A stretch of DNA of 33,460 nt from Rhizobium sp. Q54. Lineage in GTDB: Bacteria; Pseudomonadota; Alphaproteobacteria; Rhizobiales; Xanthobacteraceae. Positions 8,350-15,861 of the stretch are shown here, piece after piece. The notes beneath the pieces are model-generated. The model made no database searches. It worked only from the letters and a program-made list of their open reading frames with translations, and was not told where the DNA came from. The stretch spans positions 1-33,460 of the forward strand of contig CAMAUC010000033.1 of assembly GCA_945861265.1 (NCBI GenBank), read 5' to 3'. A program made the position numbers and the translations under genes. The first letter of the stretch is position 1; every line of letters starts with the position of its first letter.

Positions 8350-9102
8350 ATGCAGTTTTCTTCAGGCAACCGCTTCGTCAGCGTCGTGATCCCGTGCCTC
8401 AACGAGGAAGAGCCGATCGGCGATGTCGTGTGCGAAGTTTTCGCGCAACAGGTCGACGAGGTCATTGTCGTCGATAACGGCTCGACCGACCGCACCGCCA
8501 TATGCGCCGCCAATGCCGGCGCCCGCGTCGTGCGCGTGCCAAAGCCTGGCTACGGCCGCGCCTGCGCCGCCGGCGCCCAGGCCGCCGATGATCGCTGCGA
8601 CATCATCTGTTTCCTCGACGGCGATGGCAGCGACGTGCCGCGCTTCATGCATGACGTGGTCGAGCCGGTGGCGTCGGATCACGCCGATTTCGTCATGGGC
8701 TCGCGCCTGCGCGGCTATCGCGAGCCCGGCAGCATGACGCCGCAGCAAATCGTCGCCGGCTGGATCGCCGGACTTCTGTTGCGGCTGACCTATGGCGTCC
8801 GCTTCACCGACATGTCGCCGTTCCGCGCCCTTCGCGCCGATCGCCTGCGCGCGCTCGGCATGCGCGAGGAGACCTATGGCTGGAATCTGGAAATGCAGAT
8901 GCGCGTTGCTGCCGCGCGCTACCGCATTGTCGAGCTTCCGGTCGATCATCGCTGTCGACAGGGCGGCGTCTCGAAAGTGTCGGGCAATCCGGTCGCCGGC
9001 ATGAAGGCGGCGTGGAAGATCGTCACCACCTTCCTGCGCCTCGCCGCCTCGTTGCGCCGCGCACCGCCGCCGCGATTTCGTCTGCGTGACAAAAAGGTCT
9101 AG
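8350..9102 (+). CDS. Family 2 glycosyltransferase (dolichyl-phosphate-mannose synthase-like)
   Basis: A 250-residue GT2 enzyme. The N-terminus FVSVVIPCLNEEEPIGDVV and the VDEVIVVDNGSTDRTA block are standard for GT-A folds. FLDGDGSDVP gives the metal/nucleotide DxD-type site, and the ETYGWNLEMQMRVA region is the acceptor-side ED(Y)-like stretch of DPM1-type enzymes. No C-terminal membrane domain is present, so it probably transfers a sugar to a polyprenyl-phosphate at the membrane surface as a peripheral protein. It is followed after 3 bases by the epimerase gene, consistent with one operon that supplies and uses a nucleotide sugar. Confidence 0.88.
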   Translation: MQFSSGNRFVSVVIPCLNEEEPIGDVVCEVFAQQVDEVIVVDNGSTDRTAICAANAGARVVRVPKPGYGRACAAGAQAADDRCDIICFLDGDGSDVPRFMHDVVEPVASDHADFVMGSRLRGYREPGSMTPQQIVAGWIAGLLLRLTYGVRFTDMSPFRALRADRLRALGMREETYGWNLEMQMRVAAARYRIVELPVDHRCRQGGVSKVSGNPVAGMKAAWKIVTTFLRLAASLRRAPPPRFRLRDKKV

Positions 9103-9105
9103 TTC

Positions 9106-10134
9106 ATGCGCGTTCTCTTGACCGGCGGCGCTGGCTTTATCGGCCGTCACGTCCTGCGTGAGTTGCTGGCGCGCGGTCTTGAGGTGCGCGTACTCGATTC
9201 ATTGCGGCCGGATGTACACGCGAACGGCGACACCGCGCCGCTCGATGGCGCCGAACTGATTGTCGCCGATGTGCGCGATGCCGCCGCCATCGACACGGCG
9301 CTCAAGGGTGTCGAAGCGGTGCTGCATCTCGCCGCCAAGGTCGGTCTCGGCGTCGCTGTCTCCGATTTGCCGGACTACGCGTCGTCGAACGATGTCGGCG
9401 CCGCTGAAATATTGGCCGGCATGGCGCGGGCGAATATCAAGCGGCTGACTTTGGCCAGTTCGATGGTGGTCTATGGCGAGGGCGTTGGGCATTGCGCCGA
9501 GCACGGTGCGGTGCGGCCGGGCCCGCGCATCGAGAGCGAATTGAAGCAGGGCCATTTCGAGCCGCCCTGTCCGCATTGCGGAAACCCGTTGCAAACGGCG
9601 TTGGTCGATGAAGATACGCCGTTCGATCCGCGCAACGCCTACGCCACCAGCAAGCTGGCGCAGGAATATTATGCGTCGAACTGGGCGCGCGTCACAGGCG
9701 GCTCGGTCGCGGCGCTGCGCTACCACAATGTCTATGGGCCGGGCATGCCGCGCGACACACCTTACGCCGGCGTCGCATCGATTTTCACTTCGGCCCTGCG
9801 CAATGGCGAAGCGCCGCGCGTGTTCGAGGATGGCCGCATGCGCCGCGATTTCATCCATGTGCGCGACATCGCCTCGGCGACTGTTGCCGCCTGCGAGGCT
9901 CATACCGTCGGCGTGCGCGCCTTCAATGTCGGCTCCGGCACGCCGCGCACCGTCGGCGACATGGCTTTGGCTCTGGCGCAGGCCTTGAAAGGCCCGCTGC
10001 CGGTTGTCACCGGCGGTTACCGACTCGGCGATGTGCGTCACATCACGGCGGATTCCTCGCGCCTTCGCCGCGAGCTCGGCTGGAAGCCGCAAGTCGACTT
10101 CACTGACGGCATGAAGGAACTGACGGGGCTTTAA
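9106..10134 (+). CDS. NAD-dependent nucleotide-sugar epimerase (dTDP-L-rhamnose 4-epimerase-like) with CPxCG insert
   Basis: A 342-residue extended SDR. The Rossmann motif TGGAGFIG is at residues 6-13, the catalytic Tyr-Lys lies in NAYATSKLAQEYY, and YHNVYGPGMP and RRDFIHVRD are typical of sugar epimerases. Between the active-site serine region and the YxxxK motif there is an insert, PPCPHCGNPL, with a CPxCG zinc-knuckle-like half site. I associate a similar insert with dTDP-L-rhamnose 4-epimerases of the WbiB type; that is a family-level guess. A ribosome site AAAGGT lies 7 bases before the ATG. The stop overlaps the convergent livF stop by 4 bases (10131-10134), so the two operons end back to back with no room for a separate terminator. 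Confidence 0.87.
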   Translation: MRVLLTGGAGFIGRHVLRELLARGLEVRVLDSLRPDVHANGDTAPLDGAELIVADVRDAAAIDTALKGVEAVLHLAAKVGLGVAVSDLPDYASSNDVGAAEILAGMARANIKRLTLASSMVVYGEGVGHCAEHGAVRPGPRIESELKQGHFEPPCPHCGNPLQTALVDEDTPFDPRNAYATSKLAQEYYASNWARVTGGSVAALRYHNVYGPGMPRDTPYAGVASIFTSALRNGEAPRVFEDGRMRRDFIHVRDIASATVAACEAHTVGVRAFNVGSGTPRTVGDMALALAQALKGPLPVVTGGYRLGDVRHITADSSRLRRELGWKPQVDFTDGMKELTGL

Positions 10135-10829
10135 ACCTGAAGGTAGCGCTGCTTCACCGTCGCGTCCGCCGCCAAAGCCTGCGAACTCCCGGTCCACACC
10201 ACGCGACCCTTCTCGATCACCACATGGTTGTCGGCGATCTTCATCAGCGCATTGAGATGCTTGTCGACGACGAGAATGGCCTGGCCTTCCTGCTTCAGCT
10301 TGATCAGGCAATTCCAAATTTCGGTGCGGATCTTCGGCGCCAGACCTTCGGTCGCCTCGTCGAGAATGAGCAGCTTCGGATTGGTCATCAGCGCGCGGCC
10401 GATCGCCAGCATCTGCTGCTCGCCGCCGGACAGCTCATTGCCCATGTTGCTCTTGCGCGCGGCGAGCGACGGGAAGAAATCGTAGACGCGGCTCAACGTC
10501 CACTGCGCCTTGCCGAATCGGGAAGCCGATGTGGCGATCAGGTTTTCCTCAACCGACAGAGTGGGGAATATCTGGCGGCCTTCCGGCACCAGGCCGATGC
10601 CGGCTTGCGCGATCGTATAGGGCGGCAGGCCGACCAACGACAGACCGTTGAAGGTGGCCGCGCCGCTTGTCGCCGGCAGCAGGCCCATCAGTGCGAAGAT
10701 CGTCGTCGTCTTGCCCATGCCGTTGCGGCCGATGAGCGTGACCACTTCTCCGTCTTTGACGGAAAAAGAAATATCGAACAGCACCTGCGCCGGGCCGTAC
10801 GAAGCTGCGAGGTTTTCGACGGTGAGCAT
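10131..10829 (-). CDS. livF: Branched-chain amino acid-type ABC transporter ATPase LivF
   Basis: A 232-residue ATPase subunit of a HAAT-type importer. Walker A GRNGMGKTT is at 34-42, the signature LSGGEQQMLAIGRAL follows in the middle, and Walker B is KLLILDEATEGLAP. The start ATG overlaps the livG stop by one base (TAATG), indicating coupled translation. It is the last gene of livK-HMGF. Family importers take branched-chain amino acids, amides or aromatic acids; the neighbouring aromatic-acid cluster suggests the last, by inference. Confidence 0.93.
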   Translation of the reverse strand: MLTVENLAASYGPAQVLFDISFSVKDGEVVTLIGRNGMGKTTTIFALMGLLPATSGAATFNGLSLVGLPPYTIAQAGIGLVPEGRQIFPTLSVEENLIATSASRFGKAQWTLSRVYDFFPSLAARKSNMGNELSGGEQQMLAIGRALMTNPKLLILDEATEGLAPKIRTEIWNCLIKLKQEGQAILVVDKHLNALMKIADNHVVIEKGRVVWTGSSQALAADATVKQRYLQV

Positions 10830-11593
10830 TACTCCAGCTCCTCGCCGAGATAGGCCGTCATCACGGCGGGATCGGCGCGCACCTGTGCCGGCGGGCCGCT
10901 CGCCAGAATGCGGCCATAGGTCAGCACGGAAATGCGATCGGCCAGCGCGAACACCGCGTTCATGTCGTGCTCGACCAGCATCATGGCAAAGCGGCCCTTG
11001 AGCTTTTGCAAGACAACGATGAGGCGTTCGGATTCCTCGGGCCCGGTGCCGGCCATCGGCTCGTCGAGCAGGAGAAGTTTCGGCTGCATCGCCAGTGCAA
11101 TGGCAAGCTCCAGCGCGCGCTTTTCGCCGTGCGACAGATGCGCCGCCAGCACGTCGGCGCGGGCGTCGAGCGAGACTTCGGTGAGCGCTTCCATCGCCGC
11201 GTCGTTGAGCGCGCTTTCCCGGTCGGCGCGGCCGATGAATTGATAGCTCGAGCCGGAGCGCGCCTGCACCGCCAGCGCCACATTCTCCAGCGCGGAAAAA
11301 CGCGGCAGGACCGAGGTGATCTGGAACGAACGGGCAAGGCCGAGTTCGGCGCGCTTGTTCGGCGGCAGCGCGGTGATGTCCTCGCCGTTGAGGTAGATCG
11401 CGCCGGCCGAGGGCTCGAGCGTGCCGGAAATCTGGTTGATCAGTGTCGTCTTTCCGGCGCCGTTCGGCCCGATCACCGCGTGCAGTTCGCCGGCTTTGAT
11501 ATCCAGCGACACGCCGTCGGTGACGACGAGGCCGCCGAAATTCTTGCGCAGGTTTTCGATTCTTAAGACAGGATTTGGAACCGGCTCAGCCAC
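10829..11593 (-). CDS. livG: Branched-chain amino acid-type ABC transporter ATPase LivG
   Basis: A 254-residue ATPase with Walker A GPNGAGKTT, signature LSHGEKRALELAIALA and Walker B KLLLLDEPMAG. The N-terminus PVLRIENLRKNFGGLVVTDGV is typical. The start is taken as GTG at 11593, because GGGAAAGG lies about 7 bases upstream and the overlap with livM is then 8 bases; an ATG at 11629 would give a 44-base overlap and a non-family extension. It pairs with LivF as the heterodimeric motor on the cytoplasmic face of LivH/LivM. Confidence 0.92.
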   Translation of the reverse strand: MAEPVPNPVLRIENLRKNFGGLVVTDGVSLDIKAGELHAVIGPNGAGKTTLINQISGTLEPSAGAIYLNGEDITALPPNKRAELGLARSFQITSVLPRFSALENVALAVQARSGSSYQFIGRADRESALNDAAMEALTEVSLDARADVLAAHLSHGEKRALELAIALAMQPKLLLLDEPMAGTGPEESERLIVVLQKLKGRFAMMLVEHDMNAVFALADRISVLTYGRILASGPPAQVRADPAVMTAYLGEELE

Positions 11594-12563
11594 GGCGCAG
11601 CCTTTCCCAAACGCTTTGTGCCAGCCCAAGCAACCCGCCGCGCGCGAACAAAACGATCAGCACCAGCATCGGTCCGAAGATCAGTTTCCAGTTCTCGGTG
11701 ATACCGCCGAGCATGTCTTCCAGAAGCAGAAACGCCGCCGCGCCGACAATGGCGCCGTGCAAGGTGCCGATGCCGCCGAACAGCACCATGATGATCAGCT
11801 CACCCGAGCGCTGCCACGACATGAAGGATGGCGACACGAACTCGGTCGCGTTGGCGAGCAGAAAGCCGGCGAGGCCGCCGAGACAGCCGGCGATCACGTA
11901 GGCGACGCGTTGATAGCGGAACACGTCATAGCCGATGGTCGCCATGCGCGTCGGGTTGTCGCGCGCGCCGCGGAACACCCGGCCGAAGCGCGACGAAACG
12001 ATGGCGCGCAGCAGCAGGTACGACACCAGCAGGAACGCCAGCACGGCGTAATACAACGCGCGGTCGTTCTGCAGCACGGGAAAGCCGAACAGAGTCGAGC
12101 GCAGCTTCAGCGTCATGCCGTCGTCGCCGCCATAGGGCGACAGCGAGCCGGCGACGAAATAGATCATCTGGCCGAAGGCGAGAGTGATCATGATGAAATA
12201 GACGCTCTTGGTGCGAAGACACACCGTGCCGGTGAGCCAGGCAAACAGTGCGCTAACGATCAAAGCCACAGGCAGCGTGATCGCCATATCGGTGATGCCA
12301 TGCGCGCTGAAGATGCCGGCGGTATAGGCGCCGATGCCGACGAAGGCGGCATGGCCGAATGACACCAGCCCGCCATAGCCGCAGATGAAATCGAGCGCCA
12401 GCGCGGCGATGCCGTAGATCATCACCCGCGTGAAAAGGCCGAGCAGATAAGTCTCGGCGCCGAACGACGCGGCGAGCGGCGCCAGCGCCAGCACGAGAAA
12501 GATAGCGATGGGCAGCGCCTCATAGTTGCGGGCGCGGGGCAAAGCGGTGACGCTCAGCGACAT
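11586..12563 (-). CDS. livM: Branched-chain amino acid-type ABC transporter permease LivM
   Basis: A 325-residue integral membrane permease. The family block GLVSFGHAAFVGIGAYTAG is near residues 66-84, and the EAA-like cytoplasmic loop FRGARDNPTRMATIGYDVFRYQ contacts the ATPase. Several hydrophobic helices extend to RGGLLGLAQSVWERLRRG at the C-terminus. The ATG directly abuts the livH stop (12564) with no gap. It forms the membrane channel with LivH. Confidence 0.92.
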   Translation of the reverse strand: MSLSVTALPRARNYEALPIAIFLVLALAPLAASFGAETYLLGLFTRVMIYGIAALALDFICGYGGLVSFGHAAFVGIGAYTAGIFSAHGITDMAITLPVALIVSALFAWLTGTVCLRTKSVYFIMITLAFGQMIYFVAGSLSPYGGDDGMTLKLRSTLFGFPVLQNDRALYYAVLAFLLVSYLLLRAIVSSRFGRVFRGARDNPTRMATIGYDVFRYQRVAYVIAGCLGGLAGFLLANATEFVSPSFMSWQRSGELIIMVLFGGIGTLHGAIVGAAAFLLLEDMLGGITENWKLIFGPMLVLIVLFARGGLLGLAQSVWERLRRG

Positions 12564-13487
12564 CTAGCGCCCCTTCGCCGGAAACAGCCCGGCCGGGCGG
12601 AAATACAGCACCAGTGCCATCAGCACATAAATGAGCATCGAGGCGATGGCCGGACCGACGGTGCGCGCCGGCGAGGGCGGCATCACCAGCCGCAATATGT
12701 CGATGGCGAAGGAACGTCCCAGAGTATCGACCAGCCCGATCAGCAATGCCGCGATGAAGGCGCCGCGCATCGAGCCGATGCCGCCAATGACGATGACGAC
12801 AAACGCCAGAATAAGCACGCTGTCGCCCATGCCCGGCTCGACCGACAATATCGGCGCGATCATCACGCCGGCGAAGGCCGCCAGCATGGTGCCGAAGCCA
12901 AACACGATCATGAACAGGCGGCGGATATCGACGCCGAGCGCCGAGACGATTCGCGCATGCGTCGCCCCGGCGCGCACCAGCATGCCCACGCGTGTCCGCG
13001 ACACCAAAAGATAAAGAAGGAGTGCGACAGCAAGCCCCGAGCCGATGATCATCAGCCGCCAGACCGGATAGAGAATGCCCGGCGACAGCACGATGGTGCC
13101 GGAAAACATGTCGGGGATCGGCAGCGACAAAGGCGCCGCGCCCCAGACGACCTTCACGCCCTGATTCAGGAACAGAATGATGCCGAAGGTGGCGATCACC
13201 TGTTCGAGATGGTCGCGGTCGTAGAGATGCCGGAACACGGTGAATTCCAGCAGCAGTCCAAGCAGCAGCGCGGCGGCGAGCGCGGCGATCAGCGCGATCA
13301 GGAAATTGCCGGTCAGCGCGTAGAACATCACGGCGAGATAGGCGCCGAGCATGTACTGGACGCCGTGCGCGAGATTGATGAAGTCCATGACGCCGAAGAC
13401 CAGCGTCAACCCGGCGGCGATCAGGAACAGCAGCACGCCGAATTGCAGGCCGTTCAGCGTCTGGACGATGAGGAGGGTGAAGGACAT
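12564..13487 (-). CDS. livH: Branched-chain amino acid-type ABC transporter permease LivH
   Basis: A 307-residue permease starting with MSFTLLIVQTLNGLQFGVLLF. It has the LivH blocks GVMDFINLAHGVQYMLGAYLA and RAGATHARIVSALGVDIRRLF (the ATPase-contact loop), and GIGSMRGAFIAALLIGLVDTLG late in the protein. Its start lies 85 bases after the livK stop, a gap filled by a terminator-like hairpin, so the permease and ATPase genes are probably expressed below livK. Confidence 0.92.
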   Translation of the reverse strand: MSFTLLIVQTLNGLQFGVLLFLIAAGLTLVFGVMDFINLAHGVQYMLGAYLAVMFYALTGNFLIALIAALAAALLLGLLLEFTVFRHLYDRDHLEQVIATFGIILFLNQGVKVVWGAAPLSLPIPDMFSGTIVLSPGILYPVWRLMIIGSGLAVALLLYLLVSRTRVGMLVRAGATHARIVSALGVDIRRLFMIVFGFGTMLAAFAGVMIAPILSVEPGMGDSVLILAFVVIVIGGIGSMRGAFIAALLIGLVDTLGRSFAIDILRLVMPPSPARTVGPAIASMLIYVLMALVLYFRPAGLFPAKGR

Positions 13488-13529
13488 CGTTCTTTTATCC
13501 TGCGCACCCTGGGCGCTTCAGAAAGAAAA

Positions 13530-13561
13530 ACCCTCCCCACACGAAGCCGCGCGGGGAGGGT
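13530..13561 (-). terminator. Terminator-like hairpin between livK and livH (attenuator)
   Basis: ACCCTCCCC (13530-13538) and GGGGAGGGT (13553-13561) form a perfect 9-base-pair stem with a 14-base loop. Read on the minus strand, the direction of the liv genes, the stem is followed by TTTTTCTTT. It starts about 11 bases after the livK stop. Partial termination here would give far more periplasmic binding protein than permease and ATPases, as is common for such operons. Confidence 0.8.
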
Positions 13562-13572
13562 GAAACGAAGAA

Positions 13573-14742
13573 CTACTTCATCGCGCAATCTTTGACGTGC
13601 GGATCGGCGTAATCCGAGAACACCTTCTTGTCGATCGAGGTGGCGAACTTGTCGCCGACCTGCACCACCTTCACCTGGTAGAAATCCTGGATCGGATAGT
13701 GGTTGGTGTTGAACTTGAAGGCGCCGCGCAGCGAGGTGAACGGCGCTTTCGCCAAGGCCGCGCGCAGCGCGTCCTTGTTGTCGGTCTTGCCGCCGGTCGC
13801 CTTCAACGCGCCGTCGATCAGCAGCCCAGCGTCGTAGGCCTGGAAGGCGTAGGTCGCAGGGATAGCGCCGTTATATTCCGCCTCGTAAGCCGCGACGAAC
13901 TTCTTGTTCTGCGCGTTGTTCAGATCCGGCGCCCAGTTGGCGCCGCCGAAGAAGCCGAGCGCCGCTTCCTTCTGCGCCGGCAGCGTCGATTCATCGACGG
14001 TGAAGGCGGAGAGGAATTTCACCTTGTCGGCGAGGCCGGCCTGGCGGAACTGCTTGACGAAATTGACGCCCATGCCGCCGGGCAGGAACACGAACACCGC
14101 GTCCGAGCCTGAGGCCGCGATCTTCGACAGTTCGGCCGAATAGTCGAGCTGGCCGAGCGGCACGTAGACTTCGTCGGCGACCTCGCCCTTGTAGAAGCGC
14201 TTGAAGCCGGCGAGCGAATCCTTACCGGCCGGATAATTCGGCGCCATGATGAAGACCTTCTTCAGGCCCGCGTCCTGCGCGTATTTGCCCATCACCTCGT
14301 GGTTCTGGTCGTTCTGGTAGGAGGTGACGAAGAAGTTCGGGTTGCAGTCCTTGCCGGCGAAGTTCGAGGTGCCGGCGTTCGGCGAGATCAGGAAGGCGCC
14401 GCTTTCGGTCACCGGCTTCATAATGGCGACGAGAATGTTGGAGAAGATCGGTCCGACGACGAAGTCGACCTTGTCGCGGTCGATCAGCGCCTTGGCCTTC
14501 GACACCGCGACGTCCGGCTTCAACTCGTCGTCCTGCACGAACAGTTCGACCTCGCGGCCGCCGAGTTTGCCGCCATTGTCCTTGATGGCGAGCTGCAAGC
14601 CGTTGCGCAACTGCTGGCCGAGCACCGCGGCCGGTCCCGACAAAGTGGTGACGACGCCGATCTTGAGCTTTTCCTGCGCCTGCGCCGCGCCGGCCGCGCC
14701 GATCAGCGCGATCGCGGCTACCGAACTCAACAACTTGTTCAT
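13573..14742 (-). CDS. livK: ABC transporter substrate-binding protein, LivK type (probable aromatic-acid binder)
   Basis: A 389-residue periplasmic type I binding protein. Signal peptide MNKLLSSVAAIALIGAAG ending near AQAQ, then the mature start EKLKIGVVTTLSGPAAVLG, which is the family N-terminus. Start 14742 has GGGGAAGAG just upstream; the reading frame is open to 15027 but that extension is not protein-like. In the family this protein delivers substrate to LivHM. The family includes binders of benzoates and other aromatic acids in Rhodopseudomonas. Its promoter region holds a palindrome closely related to one upstream of the aromatic-CoA operon at 18887, which suggests shared control and an aromatic substrate (inference). 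Confidence 0.9.
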   Translation of the reverse strand: MNKLLSSVAAIALIGAAGAAQAQEKLKIGVVTTLSGPAAVLGQQLRNGLQLAIKDNGGKLGGREVELFVQDDELKPDVAVSKAKALIDRDKVDFVVGPIFSNILVAIMKPVTESGAFLISPNAGTSNFAGKDCNPNFFVTSYQNDQNHEVMGKYAQDAGLKKVFIMAPNYPAGKDSLAGFKRFYKGEVADEVYVPLGQLDYSAELSKIAASGSDAVFVFLPGGMGVNFVKQFRQAGLADKVKFLSAFTVDESTLPAQKEAALGFFGGANWAPDLNNAQNKKFVAAYEAEYNGAIPATYAFQAYDAGLLIDGALKATGGKTDNKDALRAALAKAPFTSLRGAFKFNTNHYPIQDFYQVKVVQVGDKFATSIDKKVFSDYADPHVKDCAMK

Positions 14743-14823
14743 CGCTCTTCCCCTTTTGGAAAAATTCGTTGCGCCTTGAGGGCGCTGGCAAACTATGCCC
14801 GGCCCCTGCGGGCAAGGCCAGAG

Positions 14824-14837
14824 ACTATGGCCATAGT
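14824..14837. promoter_or_regulatory. Perfect 14-base palindrome upstream of livK
   Basis: ACTATGG is directly followed by its complement CCATAGT, about 85 bases before the livK start and 24 bases from the second palindrome. Perfect palindromes of this size in a promoter gap usually bind a dimeric regulator. I found no second copy in the window. Confidence 0.45.
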
Positions 14838-14860
14838 TCAAGGCTGGCGGCCCGCCGGAA

Positions 14861-14882
14861 GATATTTTAGGTCTAAAACATC
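14861..14882. promoter_or_regulatory. Candidate MarR-type operator upstream of livK
   Basis: The core TTTTAG-GT-CTAAAA (14865-14878) is a perfect inverted repeat with a 2-base centre. Extended arms match at all but one position over 22 bases. On the opposite strand it reads as TTTTAGACCTAAAATAT, closely matching TTTAAACCTAAAATAT upstream of the fusion hydroxylase gene (18804-18819). It lies about 120 bases before livK, in the livK/cupin divergent gap. Confidence 0.6.
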
Positions 14883-15174
14883 TCCCCTGGGAAGCCCTAT
14901 CTTTAAGCATGAAAGCGCCCGCCGTGACGATATTTACCGCAACGCCGGGTTTGTCGCGCGCGGCCTCAGGCGGCATGCTAAAGGCCGTGCTCGAGTTAAG
15001 TATTGTGGAGACCTGGCGTTGCCGCACGGCATATTACCCGCGACCTTGACCGCCTGGCTGGAGAAGCGCGCCGCCGGGCAGAGCCTGATCGCGGCGCCAG
15101 CCGTCGGCGCGGCGGCGGAAACGACGCTGGACTTAAAGACGACGGACATAGTGACGCACAACCGGAGTGAGGGC

Positions 15175-15630
15175 ATGAACACGCTGACCGCAGGGATCAC
15201 CAAAGCCGGCACCGGCATTGACGGCATCTCGTGGAATATTCTCGGCCAGACTTATGTGCCGAAGACCTTGTCGGAGAATACGTTCTCCTGGCACGCGACC
15301 TTGCCGCCGGGCACCTTCGTGCCGCCGCACATTCATCCTACGCAGGACGAGTTCATCTATCTGTTCGAGGGTCGGCTCGATCTCGTGCTCGACGGCCGCG
15401 ACTTCGTCGCCACGCCGGGCGACGTCATCCGCCTGCCGATGGGCATCCCGCACGGCATCTTCAACAAGTCGGATCAGACGGTGAAATGCTTCTTCTGGGT
15501 GTCGCCGACGCGCAAGCTGTACGATCTGTTCTGGGCAATCCACTCGATGAAGGAGCAGAACCCGCCCGACGTCGTCGCGCTCGCCGCGCGCTACGAAATC
15601 ACGTTCCTGCCGCCGCCTCCGGGGGCGTGA
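15175..15630 (+). CDS. Cupin domain protein
   Basis: A 151-residue single-domain cupin. Motif 1 is HIHPTQDEFIYLFEG (two His and one Glu as metal ligands) and motif 2 is PGDVIRLPMGIPHGIFN. Start 15175 is supported by GGAG/GAGGG just upstream; the frame is open much further up, but the added residues have no family character. Single cupins can be dioxygenases, isomerases or binding proteins; this one is too short to be a classical gentisate dioxygenase. It is divergent from livK and shares its regulatory gap, so it may belong to the same aromatic-acid regulon. Confidence 0.85.
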   Translation: MNTLTAGITKAGTGIDGISWNILGQTYVPKTLSENTFSWHATLPPGTFVPPHIHPTQDEFIYLFEGRLDLVLDGRDFVATPGDVIRLPMGIPHGIFNKSDQTVKCFFWVSPTRKLYDLFWAIHSMKEQNPPDVVALAARYEITFLPPPPGA

Positions 15631-15656
15631 GGCGCGGCGTCGCCGCCATTCTCCGC

Positions 15657-15820
15657 TGTCGTCCCCGCTCTCTCAATGTCGTCCCCGCGCAGGCGGGGAC
15701 TCAGCACTTAATCGCAGCTAATCAAGGAAGCGCTGGATGCCCGCCTTCGCGGGCATGACGGCGAGAGGATACTGCGCGTCCACACCCACCGCCATCATGG
15801 CCGGGCTTGTCCCGGCCATC
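15657..15820. repeat. Cluster of three short palindromes (dispersed-repeat type)
   Basis: Three perfect hairpins in a row: GTCCCCGC/GCGGGGAC (15681-15700), ATGCCCGC/GCGGGCAT (15737-15756) and ATGGCCGGG/CCCGGCCAT (15797-15819). A direct repeat TGTCGTCCCCGC occurs at 15657-15668 and 15677-15688. These look like the short intergenic palindromes scattered through many alphaproteobacterial genomes. They fill the 231-base gap between the cupin gene and the convergent serine protease gene and could also slow transcription from either side. Confidence 0.7.
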
Positions 15821-15861
15821 CACGTCTTTAACGCTTTGATCGGTATAATCCGTCCGATGGG

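Larger units (their letters stand above)
14743..15174. other. Divergent regulatory gap between livK and the cupin gene
   Basis: A 432-base stretch with no convincing gene. It holds the perfect 14-base palindrome ACTATGGCCATAGT (14824-14837) and the TTTTAG-type palindrome at 14861-14882. Open frames cross it in both directions, but none has a ribosome site or a recognisable domain. A 45-codon frame starting at 14909 is the only short candidate and looks unconvincing. Confidence 0.6.

Noticed and set aside
14743-15027. Upstream extension of livK
   Set aside because: The signal peptide and ribosome site fix the start at 14742.
14299-15174. Upstream extension of the cupin frame
   Set aside because: The frame runs antisense through livK; the ATG at 15175 has a ribosome site and starts the family-like sequence.
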